Source of the DNA: Sphingomonas sp. R647
GTDB taxonomy: Bacteria; Pseudomonadota; Alphaproteobacteria; Sphingomonadales; Sphingomonadaceae
DNA length: 64,000 bases
Assembly: GCF_020177055.1 (NCBI RefSeq)
Contig: NZ_JAIQXT010000001.1
Coordinates: 788,529 to 852,528 of the forward strand
Direction: 5' to 3'
The translations under genes were made by a program, and so were the position numbers. Within the stretch, counting starts at the first letter, position 1. Each line of letters starts with the position of its first letter. Positions 8,927 through 17,752 of this stretch are shown piece after piece. Under the pieces are notes generated by a model, which had not been told where the DNA came from, did no database searches, and saw only the letters and a program-made list of their open reading frames with translations.

Positions 8927-11524
8927 ATGACCGCCCCCCCCACCCCGATGATGGCGCAATATCTGGCGCTCAAGGCAGAATCGCAGGATTGCCTGCTTTT
9001 CTATCGCATGGGCGACTTCTTCGAGCTGTTCTTCGACGATGCCAAGATTGCGAGCAATGTCCTCGACATCGCGCTCACCTCGCGCGGTGAGCATGGCGGC
9101 GACAAGATTCCGATGTGCGGCGTGCCGGCGCATTCGGCAGAGGGCTATCTCGCGCGACTAATCAAGGCCGGGCATCGCGTCGCGATCGCCGACCAGATCG
9201 AAACGCCCGAGGAAGCCAAGAAGCGCGGCGGATCCAAGGCTTTGGTCGCCCGCGCAATCGTCCGCGTCGTCACCGCCGGAACGCTGACCGAAGAGGCGCT
9301 GCTCGACAGCCGCAGCGCCAATTGGTGTGCAGCGATCGGTGAGGCTGGCGGCGAGGTCGCGATCGCGGCGGCCGACATTTCGACCGGGCGGTTCGAGATC
9401 CTGGAATGCAGCGCGGAGGCCGCAAGCGCGGTGCTCGCCCAGCTCAATCCCGCCGAGATCGTGGTGGCGGAGGGCAGCGACGCCGATCTGCTCGCGACGA
9501 CGTTACGCCCACGCGGCGAGTTCGACAGCAGCCGGGGCGAAGCGCGGATCAAGGCGCTGTTCGGGGTCGCGACGCTCGACGGGTTCGGCCAGTTCGGACG
9601 CGCGGCACTGGCCGCAGCGGGTGGGCTGATCGCCTATCTCGACCATACCGCCAAGGGCGCCCTGCCCTTCCTGCGCCCGCCCCGGATCACCCGGTCGGGC
9701 GCGTGCATGGCGATCGACGCCGCGACGCGCGAGAGCCTGGAGCTGACGCAGAGCCAGTCGGGGACGCGCAAGGGCAGCTTGCTCGACGCGGTCGATCGCA
9801 CCGTGACCGGCGCAGGCGCGCGGTTGCTCGGGCAGGATCTGGCCGCGCCGCTGATGGACGTTGCGGCGATCGAGGCGCGGCTCGATCTGGTGGAGCGCTT
9901 CCACGACGACCCTGGCCTACGCGAGGGTGTGCGCGCCACGCTGCGCAGCCTGCCCGATATTGGTCGCGCGTTGGGTCGCCTTGCGGCCGGGCGTGGGAGT
10001 CCACGTGACCTTGGCCAGTTGCGCGACGGACTGGATGGCGCTTGGCGGCTCGGCGAGAAACTGGGGCGGTTGACCGAGCCACCCGCACTGCTCGCTGATC
10101 TCGCGCCGCAGCTGCGCGGCCATGGCGCGTTGATCGACCTGTTCCAGCGCGCGCTGGTCCCTGCGCCACCGATCGATGCGGCGCATGGCGGCTATATCGC
10201 CGAGGGCTATGACGCCGCGCTCGACGATTTGCGCGATGCCGGCGCGGGCGGGCGGCGCGCACTCGCAGCGCTGGAGGCGCAGTATCGTGAGCGCACCGGC
10301 ATTACCGCGCTCAAGATCAAGCATAATGGCGTGCTCGGTTATCATATCGAGGTCGCGGCGAAGCATGCCGATGCGCTGATGGCGCCCGAGAGCGGCTTCA
10401 CGCATCGCCAGACGCTGGCGGGAGTGGTCCGCTTCAACGCGCCCGAGCTGCACGAGATTGCGATCAAGGTGACGCAGGCCGGCGCGCATGCGCTGGCGGC
10501 GGAGGCGGCGCATCTCGAGGATCTGACCGCAGCCGCTCTGGCAACCCGCGAAGCGATTGCCGCGACCGCCGATGCGCTCGCCCGACTCGACGTCGCGGCG
10601 GGGCTGGCGGAGCGCGCCGCAGAGGGCGGCTGGAGCCGGCCCGCACTGGTCGATCATGCCTGTTTCGAGATCGAGGGCGGGCGGCACCCGGTGGTGGAAA
10701 CGGCGCTGGCGCGGAGCGGCGAGCGTTTCGTCGCCAATGACTGTGTGTTGTCGGACGCGAACCGGCTGTGGCTGGTCACCGGCCCGAACATGGGCGGCAA
10801 GTCTACCTTCCTGCGCCAGAATGCGCTGATCGCGGTGCTGGCGCAGGCGGGGGCCTATGTCCCGGCGGTGCGGGCGAAACTGGGGCTGGTTGATCGGTTG
10901 TTCAGCCGTGTCGGCGCTTCGGACAATCTTGCGCGCGGGCGATCGACCTTCATGGTCGAGATGGTCGAGACGGCGGCGATTCTGGCGCAGGCGACGCCGC
11001 GCAGCTTCGTCATCCTCGATGAGGTCGGGCGCGGCACTTCGACCTATGATGGTCTCGCCATTGCCTGGGCGGTGGTCGAGGCGATCCATGAGGATAATCG
11101 CTGCCGCTGTCTGTTCGCGACCCATTACCATGAGCTGACGCGGCTGGCGGAGCGGTGCGAGGCGCTGTCGTTGCACCATGTCCGGGCGCGCGAGTGGAAG
11201 GGCGATCTGGTGCTGTTGCACGAGGTAGCCGAGGGGCCAGCGGATCGCAGCTACGGCCTTGCGGTCGCGCGGCTGGCGGGGCTGCCGCCGATGACGATTA
11301 GTCGCGCCAAGTCGGTGCTGGCCAAGCTGGAAGCAGGGCGCGAGAAGACCGGTGGGATCGCGGCGGGGCTCGACGACCTGCCCCTGTTTGCGGCGATGGT
11401 GGCGGAGGACGAGGCCCCGGTCGATCCGTTGCGTGCCGAGCTCGAGGCGCTGGACGTCGACGCTCTGAGCCCGCGCGATGCGCTGGACGCGCTCTACCGG
11501 CTCAAGGCTTTGGGTGACGCATGA
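8927..11524 (+). CDS. mutS: DNA mismatch repair protein MutS
   Basis: An 865-residue protein of normal MutS length that recognises mismatches and recruits MutL. The mismatch-reading Phe-x-Glu motif is at 31-33 in GDFFELF. The C-terminal ABC-type ATPase has Walker A GPNMGGKST at 619-627, the DEVGRGTSTYDG signature and the conserved CLFATHYHEL. The helix-turn-helix dimer region follows, ending near LDALYRLKALGDA. The stop overlaps the ATG of the next small gene (ATGA), suggesting coupled translation. Confidence 0.98.
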   Translation: MTAPPTPMMAQYLALKAESQDCLLFYRMGDFFELFFDDAKIASNVLDIALTSRGEHGGDKIPMCGVPAHSAEGYLARLIKAGHRVAIADQIETPEEAKKRGGSKALVARAIVRVVTAGTLTEEALLDSRSANWCAAIGEAGGEVAIAAADISTGRFEILECSAEAASAVLAQLNPAEIVVAEGSDADLLATTLRPRGEFDSSRGEARIKALFGVATLDGFGQFGRAALAAAGGLIAYLDHTAKGALPFLRPPRITRSGACMAIDAATRESLELTQSQSGTRKGSLLDAVDRTVTGAGARLLGQDLAAPLMDVAAIEARLDLVERFHDDPGLREGVRATLRSLPDIGRALGRLAAGRGSPRDLGQLRDGLDGAWRLGEKLGRLTEPPALLADLAPQLRGHGALIDLFQRALVPAPPIDAAHGGYIAEGYDAALDDLRDAGAGGRRALAALEAQYRERTGITALKIKHNGVLGYHIEVAAKHADALMAPESGFTHRQTLAGVVRFNAPELHEIAIKVTQAGAHALAAEAAHLEDLTAAALATREAIAATADALARLDVAAGLAERAAEGGWSRPALVDHACFEIEGGRHPVVETALARSGERFVANDCVLSDANRLWLVTGPNMGGKSTFLRQNALIAVLAQAGAYVPAVRAKLGLVDRLFSRVGASDNLARGRSTFMVEMVETAAILAQATPRSFVILDEVGRGTSTYDGLAIAWAVVEAIHEDNRCRCLFATHYHELTRLAERCEALSLHHVRAREWKGDLVLLHEVAEGPADRSYGLAVARLAGLPPMTISRAKSVLAKLEAGREKTGGIAAGLDDLPLFAAMVAEDEAPVDPLRAELEALDVDALSPRDALDALYRLKALGDA

Positions 11525-11691
11525 TGCGTAACAACGGGTTCTTCGGACTGCTGTGGGTGATTTACGCCAGCTCGCGCGCAGGGTTTGGATCGCGGCAGGC
11601 GGCGCGGGTGATGCTGGTGATCGGGTTGATCCTGGCAACCCCGGCGCTGCTGGTCGGCTTGCTCATCTGGTTGCTCGTCATCCTCACTTAA
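11521..11691 (+). CDS. Small membrane protein, 56 aa
   Basis: The start overlaps the mutS stop codon (ATGA at 11521-11524), typical of translational coupling; a second ATG follows immediately. After a polar, arginine-containing first third (MMRNNGFFGLLWVIYASSRA, then FGSRQAARVM), the rest is one long hydrophobic stretch that could form a hairpin or a single long helix with a turn at Pro41. No family is recognised. Its stop overlaps the stop of the convergent FMN reductase gene. Position and coupling support a real gene; no role in repair should be assumed. Confidence 0.6.
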   Translation: MMRNNGFFGLLWVIYASSRAGFGSRQAARVMLVIGLILATPALLVGLLIWLLVILT

Positions 11692-12278
11692 TAGGGCGGA
11701 TCGCGCCGGGCGCGCTGCGCCTTCGCCGCCTCGACCCACCACAGCAAATCATCCGCAAAGCGCGGGAAGGCGCGGGTTAGCGATGCCCCGCCCTCTCCGT
11801 GGGGCTGGTCATCGGCGTCGATCGCCTGGCCGATCTGCCCAACCGTCAACGTGGACGAGGTGACGACCATGCCCATCTCACTTAGAATCGGGTGCCACAT
11901 CGAATTGCTGCGCGCCCCGGCCAGCCGACCCGCCGAATAGCTGGCAATCGCCGCAGGTCGCCAGAACCATTCCTCCAGGAAATGGTCGGTCAGGTTCTTG
12001 AGGCCCGGTTGCAGCCCCCAGTTATACTCGCCGGTGACGAACAGGAATCCGTCGGCCGCCTTGATCTTGGTGGCGAGCGTTTCCATCGCATCGGGTGCCT
12101 CGCCCTTGGGATATTCCTTGTACATCCGGTCGAGCATCGGAAGGTCGACCGCCATCGCGTCGATCAGTTCGGCCTCGCACCCTCGAGCGGTCAATTGCGC
12201 GGTTAGCCAGCGGGCGAGACGGATGCCCATGCGGTCGCGGCGGTAGGAGCCGTAGAAGACGAGGATGCGGTCGGACAT
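11688..12278 (-). CDS. NAD(P)H-dependent FMN reductase-like flavoprotein
   Basis: A 196-residue flavodoxin-fold protein. It starts MSDRILVFYGSYRRDRMGIR, the phosphate-binding loop after strand 1, and has the hallmark GFLFVTGEYNWGLQPGLKNLTDH, which holds the flavin ring (usual form PEYN, here GEYN). The start at 12278 was chosen over an upstream in-frame ATG because it begins at the first beta-strand. Members reduce FMN, quinones or azo compounds with NAD(P)H; the substrate here is unknown. Confidence 0.85.
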   Translation of the reverse strand: MSDRILVFYGSYRRDRMGIRLARWLTAQLTARGCEAELIDAMAVDLPMLDRMYKEYPKGEAPDAMETLATKIKAADGFLFVTGEYNWGLQPGLKNLTDHFLEEWFWRPAAIASYSAGRLAGARSNSMWHPILSEMGMVVTSSTLTVGQIGQAIDADDQPHGEGGASLTRAFPRFADDLLWWVEAAKAQRARRDPPY

Positions 12279-12343
12279 GATCGGTGGGCCTTTCGCTCGA
12301 CAGGGCGGCGCTGTCATGGATAGTGGGCGGCGGGGGAAAATCC

Positions 12344-12907
12344 ATGAGCGAATTCGAGTTCATCTTCGCGCTGTTCGGGCTGCTGCTCGGGCTGTCGATC
12401 GTCGAGGTGCTGGGCGGTCTTGCCCGGGCAATCGAGGTGCGGCTGCGGCCCGGGGCGACGGTGCTGATCGGGTGGCTGACGCCGTTGCTGGGCATTTTCG
12501 TGCTGCTTGACCTGCTGTCCTTCTGGGGAGCGGCGTGGGTCAGTCGCGACGTCGTCGGGGTTTCAGGCCATTCGATGATGGCGGTGACGGTGTTTGCCGG
12601 GGCCTATTATCTGGCAGCGCATCTGGTGTTCCCTCGGGAGCCGGGGGAGCTTGCCGATCTGGATGCGCATTATTTTCGGGTGCGGCGGATCGTGCTGGGG
12701 GTGATGCTGGGGCTGCTCATCTGCCAGATCGCCTTTTATGCCAGTGTGCCGGAGCTGGCGGTCAATCTGCAGCGGCCGTTGGCGGCGGGGTTGGCGGTGG
12801 TGCTGCTGGTGCTGATGATCGCGGCGATGGTGGTGCGGGGCCGGGCTGCGAGCATCGCGGTGATGGTCGCGCTCGTGGCGCGCTACCTGGTCGTTTACCT
12901 GCTTTGA
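12344..12907 (+). CDS. Four-to-five-helix membrane protein, paralogue of the gene at 24863
   Basis: A 187-residue integral membrane protein. Hydrophobic segments lie at about 5-25, 42-62, 75-95, 112-132 and 145-185. It shares FGLLLGLSIVEVLGGLAR, GWLTPLLGI and YYLAAHLVFPREP almost word for word with the product of 24863-25453, so the two are paralogues of one uncharacterised family. The start at 12344 aligns exactly with the paralogue's N-terminus. No catalytic motif is evident. Conserved small and charged residues inside the first helix (Glu in IVEVLGG) hint at a buried functional site. Confidence 0.75.
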   Translation: MSEFEFIFALFGLLLGLSIVEVLGGLARAIEVRLRPGATVLIGWLTPLLGIFVLLDLLSFWGAAWVSRDVVGVSGHSMMAVTVFAGAYYLAAHLVFPREPGELADLDAHYFRVRRIVLGVMLGLLICQIAFYASVPELAVNLQRPLAAGLAVVLLVLMIAAMVVRGRAASIAVMVALVARYLVVYLL

Positions 12908-12910
12908 AAT

Positions 12911-12951
12911 GAAAGAGGCCACCGGGGCCATCTCTGGCACCCGGTGACCTC
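12911..12951 (-). terminator. Terminator of the minus-strand micro-ORF transcript
   Basis: On the minus strand GAGGTCACCGGGTGCC (12951-12936) can pair with GGCCCCGGTGGCCTC (12929-12915) around AGAGAT, followed by TTTCATTTC. It sits just after the stop of the plus-strand membrane-protein gene and could also stop that transcript, but the T-rich tail is only on the minus side. Confidence 0.6.
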
Positions 12952-13092
12952 CGACATGGTCAGCGGCCGGAGAGCTCCAGCCCGGGAGACCATGCGGATC
13001 ACATAGCCGCTGCGGCGTCGTTGATTGGAGGAGAAGTCCTCCCGAACGCCATTCGGATGGAGCGCCTCGCGGCGGCCATCCGATGCAGTTGC

Positions 13093-13149
13093 TTAGCGCC
13101 GCGTCTCCCGAACGAACTGAACCGACCTCACTGCTGAACCATGAGACAT
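13093..13149 (-). CDS. Putative micro-protein (18 aa) with perfect Shine-Dalgarno
   Basis: The ATG at 13149 is preceded on the minus strand by AAAGGAGGTGATC, complementary to essentially the whole 3' end of 16S rRNA. The product would be MSHGSAVRSVQFVRETRR: basic, with no membrane segment. The same frame is open further upstream, but this ATG is the only one with a ribosome-binding site. The exceptional SD argues for translation or for a ribosome-binding regulatory role; no homologue is known to me. Confidence 0.4.
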   Translation of the reverse strand: MSHGSAVRSVQFVRETRR

Positions 13150-13286
13150 CGGATCACCTCCTTTCGCTTGTTGATACGGCGTACCCTCAGTTGGGTACGA
13201 TCCGAATGTGGCGACTTCGGGAAGCGAGAACAAGTCTTGTTTTACCACGCGAATTGAGCGACCTTCGTACTTCTGGCGCGAAAGAC

Positions 13287-13820
13287 TCAGCGCCGGCAAT
13301 CCTCCGCAATCCGCTGCACTTCCGCCCAGCTCGGCACGACCAGCGGGGCGAGCGGCGGCATCTCCACCACGAAGCGGCCGCGGCTATAGCCCATGGCGTC
13401 GAGGATCGGATCGTTCGCGGCGAGCGTCACCGCCATATAGGGCTGCGCCCCCGGCGTCGGCTGCGCGCTGAGGCCCCGCAAGCTGGTCGAGGTGCGAATC
13501 GTCATCGGCCCCGGCGTCGCGCCACGGCGGGCAATCTGTATCTGACGCGTCGCGCGGTCGCAGCGCAGCGAGAGTTCGGGCTGGTCCGCGCGCAGTCCGA
13601 ACAGCGCGATCGTCCCCTGCCCTTCCTGCCGATGGACCCAGTTACCCGGCGTTGCCGGCCAGTCGCGCCAGTCGCTGCTGGCTGGCGGCGGCGCGGGTGC
13701 CGGAGCGGGTGCCGGCGCCGGGACCGGACGCGGCGGCGGCGCCGGAGCGGGTGCCGGCGGAACGACGTTGGAGCAGCTGGCGAGGGCGACCGACGCCGCG
13801 AGAAGGGGAATGAAGCGCAT
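13287..13820 (-). CDS. Hypothetical lipoprotein, 177 aa
   Basis: The start at 13820 gives a lipoprotein signal peptide MRFIPLLAASVALASCS with a lipobox ending in Cys16. A Pro-Ala linker (about 20-48) follows, then a compact domain with WRDWPATPGNWVHRQEG, a two-cysteine pair (LRCDR and EDCRR) and VEMPPLAPLVVPSWAEVQRI. The soluble part would sit on the periplasmic face of a membrane. The family is not known to me; similar small Pro-linked lipoproteins are common in sphingomonads. It lies downstream of uvrB on the same strand with a 41-nt gap. Confidence 0.7.
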   Translation of the reverse strand: MRFIPLLAASVALASCSNVVPPAPAPAPPPRPVPAPAPAPAPAPPPASSDWRDWPATPGNWVHRQEGQGTIALFGLRADQPELSLRCDRATRQIQIARRGATPGPMTIRTSTSLRGLSAQPTPGAQPYMAVTLAANDPILDAMGYSRGRFVVEMPPLAPLVVPSWAEVQRIAEDCRR

Positions 13821-13861
13821 GCCCCGCCTTATGGGCGAAGGGGCGGACAGGCTCAACCGGC

Positions 13862-16051
13862 TCACTTTTTCCCCCCACCCCATTTGCGCTGCACCTTGCC
13901 GTACCGCGTCTTGCGCGTGCCCGGCTTGCCCTCGTTGCTGCGGCCCATCACCGGCGCCTTGTGCTCGCCAGCGGGGAGGCCCAGTTCTTCGGCTTCGAGG
14001 CTGCGGATCTCGTCGCGCAGACGGCCAGCCTCCTCGAACTCCAGGTTCGCGGCGGCGTTGCGCATCTTCTTTTCGAGCTCTTCGATGTACGCGCGGAGGT
14101 TGTGGCCGACCATGTGGGCGGGGCCGTCCTCGATCTCGACGGTCACCTGATCCTTCGACGCGACATGGGCGATGATGTCGCCGATATTGCGCTTGATCGT
14201 GGTCGGGGTGATGCCGTGTTCGCGGTTATACGCTTCCTGCTTTTCGCGGCGGCGGCCGGTTTCGTTGAGCGCGCGCTCCATGCTGCCAGTGATGCGGTCG
14301 GCGTAGAGGATGACGCGGCCATCGACGTTGCGCGCGGCGCGGCCGATCGTCTGGATCAGCGAGGTTTCCGAACGCAGGAACCCTTCCTTGTCCGCGTCGA
14401 GGATCGCGACCAGCCCGCATTCGGGGATGTCGAGCCCCTCGCGCAGCAGGTTGATGCCGATCAGCACGTCATAGACGCCGAGCCGCAGGTCGCGGATCAG
14501 CTCTATCCGCTCCAGCGTTTCGACGTCGCTGTGCATGTAGCGGACCTTGAGCCCAGCTTCGTGCATATACTCCGTCAGATCCTCGGCCATGCGCTTGGTC
14601 AGCGTGGTGACGAGGGTGCGATAGCCCAGCTCCGCGGTCTTGCGGCATTCGACGATCAGGTCCTGAACCTGTTCCTCAACCGGCTTGATCTCGACCGGTG
14701 GGTCGATCAGTCCGGTGGGACGAATCACCTGTTCACTGAACACGCCGCCAGTCTGATCCATTTCCCAGCCGCCGGGCGTCGCCGAAACGCTGACGGTCTG
14801 GGGGCGCATCGCATCCCACTCGTTGAAGCGCAGCGGGCGGTTGTCGATGCAGCTGGGCAAGCGGAAGCCATATTCGGCGAGCGTGATCTTGCGACGGTGA
14901 TCGCCGCGCGCCATTGCGCCGATCTGTGGCACCGTCTGGTGGCTTTCATCGACGAACAGCAAAGCGTTTTCGGGGAGATATTCGAACAAGGTGGGCGGCG
15001 GCTCGCCGGGCAGGCGGCCGGTGAGGAAGCGGCTGTAATTCTCGATCCCCGCACAGCTGCCGGTCGCGGCGATCATCTCAAGGTCGAAATTGGTGCGCTG
15101 CTCCAGCCGCTGGGCTTCGAGCAGCTTGCCTTCGATATGCAGCTCCTTGAGCCGCTCGGCGAGTTCGTGCTTGATCGCTTCCATCGCCTGCTTGAGCGTC
15201 GGGCCGGGGGTGACGTGGTGCGAATTGGCATAGACACGGATGCTGTCGAGGCTTGCGACCTTTGAGCCGGTCAGCGGATCGAATTCGGTAATCTCCTCGA
15301 TATCGTCGCCGAAGAAGCTGATCCGCCAGGCGGTGTCGTCATAGTGCGACGGGAAGATTTCGAGGCTGTCCCCGCGCACCCGGAAATTGCCGCGGGCAAA
15401 GGCGGCGTCGTTGCGCTTGTACTGCAGCGCGACGAGCTTGCGGATGATCTCCCGCTGGTCGGCGACCTGGCCCTTTTTGAGGTCGAAGATCATCGCCGAA
15501 TAGGTCTCGACCGAGCCGATGCCGTAGATGCAAGAGACCGAGGCGACGATGATGACGTCGTCGCGTTCGAGCAGCGAACGGGTGGCCGAGTGGCGCATTC
15601 GGTCGATCGCCTCGTTCACCGAGCTTTCCTTCTCGATGTACGTGTCCGAGCGGGGGACGTACGCCTCGGGCTGGTAATAGTCGTAATAGCTGACGAAATA
15701 TTCGACCGCATTGTCGGGGAAGAAGCTCTTGAACTCGCCATAAAGCTGCGCGGCGAGGATCTTGTTGGGGGCGAGGATCAGCGCCGGGCGCTGAAGATTG
15801 TTGATGACGCTCGCCATCGTGAAGGTCTTGCCCGAGCCGGTGACGCCGAGCAGCACCTGATCGCGCTCGCCGCCCAGCGCCGCCTCGGTCAGTTCCTTGA
15901 TCGCGGTCGGCTGGTCGCCCGCCGGGGAATATTCGCTGACCAGCTTGAACGCCCGCCCGCCCTCGCTCTTTTGCGGGCGTTGCGGGCGGTGGGGAACGAA
16001 ACCGGGGCCGGTTTCGGGTTCGGCAAGACTGGTACGGATCTGGATCGCCAT
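13862..16051 (-). CDS. uvrB: UvrABC system protein B
   Basis: A 729-residue excision-repair helicase-like protein that receives damaged DNA from UvrA and positions UvrC. Walker A GVTGSGKT is at 69-76, the DNA-gripping beta-hairpin region [20 protein letters not shown] starts near 122, and the helicase motifs [13 protein letters not shown] and QTIGRAARN follow. The C-terminal UVR coiled coil ([24 protein letters not shown]) contacts UvrC. The length includes a basic C-terminal tail ending RKWGGGKK. A LexA-type box lies 340 nt upstream (16393-16407), with repeats in between. Confidence 0.98.
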   Translation of the reverse strand: MAIQIRTSLAEPETGPGFVPHRPQRPQKSEGGRAFKLVSEYSPAGDQPTAIKELTEAALGGERDQVLLGVTGSGKTFTMASVINNLQRPALILAPNKILAAQLYGEFKSFFPDNAVEYFVSYYDYYQPEAYVPRSDTYIEKESSVNEAIDRMRHSATRSLLERDDVIIVASVSCIYGIGSVETYSAMIFDLKKGQVADQREIIRKLVALQYKRNDAAFARGNFRVRGDSLEIFPSHYDDTAWRISFFGDDIEEITEFDPLTGSKVASLDSIRVYANSHHVTPGPTLKQAMEAIKHELAERLKELHIEGKLLEAQRLEQRTNFDLEMIAATGSCAGIENYSRFLTGRLPGEPPPTLFEYLPENALLFVDESHQTVPQIGAMARGDHRRKITLAEYGFRLPSCIDNRPLRFNEWDAMRPQTVSVSATPGGWEMDQTGGVFSEQVIRPTGLIDPPVEIKPVEEQVQDLIVECRKTAELGYRTLVTTLTKRMAEDLTEYMHEAGLKVRYMHSDVETLERIELIRDLRLGVYDVLIGINLLREGLDIPECGLVAILDADKEGFLRSETSLIQTIGRAARNVDGRVILYADRITGSMERALNETGRRREKQEAYNREHGITPTTIKRNIGDIIAHVASKDQVTVEIEDGPAHMVGHNLRAYIEELEKKMRNAAANLEFEEAGRLRDEIRSLEAEELGLPAGEHKAPVMGRSNEGKPGTRKTRYGKVQRKWGGGKK

Positions 16052-16482
16052 GGGGGGAATATGGGGCCTTCAGATGGGGGTGCAAATGGGGGTGGCTGTC
16101 AGGCTGACAGACGATGCTGACAAAAACACGCAGGTTGCGGGCGGTTCCCCAGAGAGCGACGGGGGAAACGCGACTGGAACGCGACAGCATCGCGATCGAT
16201 GCACGCCAGTGACCCGACGGCGACCGGACGATGATGCGACTGCGACAGGTCCGGAACGCGACACCTGCGCGTCAGCAAAGCGACGCCCACGCGCCGGGTT
16301 GGCGACGCCGTGATCTGGATTGTTGTCAGAGCCCAAGGAGTGCAGGATTCTCATTCGCAGTCGCCTCCACGCCCGCGATAGCATGATCACTGGAACAAAT
16401 AAAGAACATTGTGCTTCATCATGTCTGTTGCCCTTTGCGCAGGACAGCGCCAGCATTGGCCGAAACCGAGAGGAGCCCACCC
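16052..16482. other. Upstream region of uvrB with GCGAC-rich repeats
   Basis: No credible gene is seen. From about 16156 to 16284 the pentamer GCGAC occurs at least eight times. GACGATGCTGACAAAAA (16110-16126) and its flanking AGGCTGACAG recur upstream of the cold-shock gene (26306-26337). A GAAC-N7-GAAC box lies at 16393-16407. The region could hold a long uvrB leader or shared regulator-binding sites. Confidence 0.5.
16393..16407. promoter_or_regulatory. Putative LexA (SOS) box
   Basis: GAACAAATAAAGAAC fits the alphaproteobacterial LexA operator GTTC-N7-GTTC (read on the minus strand). It lies between the divergent uvrB (start 16051) and DUF3617 lipoprotein (start 16483) genes. uvrB is the plausible SOS target, but the 340-nt distance is unusually long. 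Confidence 0.45.
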
Positions 16483-17025
16483 ATGCGCACCATCGCCCTT
16501 ATCCCCATCGCCGCCCTCGCCCTTGCGGCCTGTGGCGGTGGCGACGTGTCCGTCACCAACGCCTCGCCCGAGGAGGTCGCTGCCAAGGTCGATGCGGCGG
16601 GCGGGGCGCGGTTCAATCCGGGGGAGTGGGAGACGACGGTCGAGACGCTGTCGATCGACATTCCCGGGCTTGAAGGGCCGATGAAGGACGAGATGACCAA
16701 GCTGATGCTGCAGAAGAAGCAGGTCGGAAAGAACTGCGTGACGCCCGAACAGGCCAAGTCGCCCCCGGCCGAGGTGCTGGCGCAGAGCAAGGGGCGCTGC
16801 ACCTATGAGACGTTCACGATGGCCGGTGGCAAGATCGACGGGACAATGGTGTGCGATGCTGAGGGCGGCAAGATGACGATGAAGATCAGCGGGACGTTCA
16901 GCGACGACGCCTTTGCGATCGACAACGCCATGGAAACGACGATGCCGGGCGGCGCGCAGACGATGAAGATCAAGGCGAAGACCAGCGGGAAACGGCTGGG
17001 GGATTGTCCGGGGACGAAGGCATAG
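16483..17025 (+). CDS. DUF3617 family lipoprotein
   Basis: A 180-residue exported lipoprotein: MRTIALIPIAALALAACGGG has a lipobox ending at Cys17, and GAGGAG lies just upstream of the start at 16483. The body has the DUF3617 features: a FNPGEWETTVETLSIDIPG beta-strand, a conserved CVTPEQ motif, a second cysteine in GRCTYETFTMAGGKIDGTMVC and a C-terminal GDCPG. Family members are periplasmic or outer-membrane-facing and functionally uncharacterised. Four paired cysteines suggest two disulfides. It is followed by a dispersed palindromic repeat. Confidence 0.85.
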   Translation: MRTIALIPIAALALAACGGGDVSVTNASPEEVAAKVDAAGGARFNPGEWETTVETLSIDIPGLEGPMKDEMTKLMLQKKQVGKNCVTPEQAKSPPAEVLAQSKGRCTYETFTMAGGKIDGTMVCDAEGGKMTMKISGTFSDDAFAIDNAMETTMPGGAQTMKIKAKTSGKRLGDCPGTKA

Positions 17026-17033
17026 GGGGGCTC

Positions 17034-17120
17034 CGTCGCCCCGGGCTTGACCCGGGCCTGCGCTTTTGCGTGACACAGAAGGAAGAAGAAGCCCTGTCCC
17101 GGGTCAAGCCCGGGACGACA
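17034..17120. repeat. Dispersed palindromic element (REP-like)
   Basis: The left arm CCCGGGCTTGACCCGGG (17040-17056) is mirrored by CCCGGGTCAAGCCCGGG (17098-17114), separated by about 41 nt. The arms themselves are near-palindromic. The same GTC..CCGGGCTTGACCCGGG style appears, diverged, at 48846-48951. It sits between the 3' ends of two convergent genes, as such elements usually do. Confidence 0.7.
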
Positions 17121-17139
17121 AAGGGTTTTGGGCGCGCGC

Positions 17140-17604
17140 TTACATCACCCGGCGGTACGCGACACGCCACATCGCCAGTGCGATTGCCGCCGCGACCATC
17201 GCCAGCAATGCACTGGTGCCGAGCGCGCTGATCCAGCGGAACAGCGCGGTGCGCAGGTCGCTGGCGGGGGCGGCGAGGAAGCCGAAGCCATAGGTCTGGG
17301 CGCCGACGAACAGCACCAGCGAGATCAGCGCGCCGAGCGTGGCGGCGTGCCACGCGCGGCGGTAGCCGGCGAGGTGGAGGACGAGCCACAACGGCCCCCC
17401 TGCCCCGGCGATGCCGAGCGCGGAGAAGATCGTGCCGAGCATCCACGCGGCGGCAAGCGAGGTGACGTCGCGCTGTCCCGCCGCGAACACGAGCAGCAGC
17501 ACGACGAGTCCGCCGAGCGCACCACCCAGCGCGAGGGCAAAGCCCGCACGATCGAGCGTCGTATCATAATGCGGCGCGGGCGCGCGCATTGCATGGTCAT
17601 TCAC
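17140..17604 (-). CDS. Hypothetical membrane protein, 154 aa
   Basis: A polytopic protein with about four hydrophobic segments: FALALGGALGGLVVLLLVFAA, LAAAWMLGTIFSALGIAGAG, AATLGALISLVLFVGAQTYGF and SALGTSALLAMVAAAIALAMW. The N-terminus is short and cytosolic-looking (MNDHAMRAPAPHYDTTLDRA); the C-terminus is positively charged (RVAYRRVM). No family or catalytic residues are recognised. It stands alone between the palindromic element and the divergent peptidase gene. Confidence 0.6.
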   Translation of the reverse strand: MNDHAMRAPAPHYDTTLDRAGFALALGGALGGLVVLLLVFAAGQRDVTSLAAAWMLGTIFSALGIAGAGGPLWLVLHLAGYRRAWHAATLGALISLVLFVGAQTYGFGFLAAPASDLRTALFRWISALGTSALLAMVAAAIALAMWRVAYRRVM

Positions 17605-17752
17605 CAGAAACCCCTCCCCGGTGCGCGGGGCTTACCATTGCGCGGCAGCGCGGCTCAAGCGTTGAGAATACGGTAGTAACCAAATCCGGGACAGCTTGAT
17701 GCGGCGCAGGCTTTGCCGCAGGCTTGGCCCCAAGGATTTCAAGGGGATTCGC

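Larger units (their letters stand above)
12908..13286. other. Gene-poor interval with a minus-strand micro-ORF transcript
   Basis: No full-length gene is seen. On the minus strand there is an 18-codon ORF with an ideal ribosome-binding site (13093-13149), a second 26-codon frame (12999-13079), a GGAGGA/TCCTCC hairpin at 13027-13042 and a terminator at 12915-12951. Together they look like one short minus-strand transcript. Confidence 0.5.

Noticed and set aside
13148..13165. GGATCACCTCCTTTC on the plus strand as the 3' end of a 16S rRNA gene
   Set aside because: The sequence upstream has no 16S similarity; it is better read as an ideal Shine-Dalgarno on the minus strand.
16070..16480. A 136-codon minus-strand ORF in the uvrB upstream region
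   Set aside because: It runs through the GCGAC repeats and gives a Ser/Arg/Pro-rich translation with no motif.
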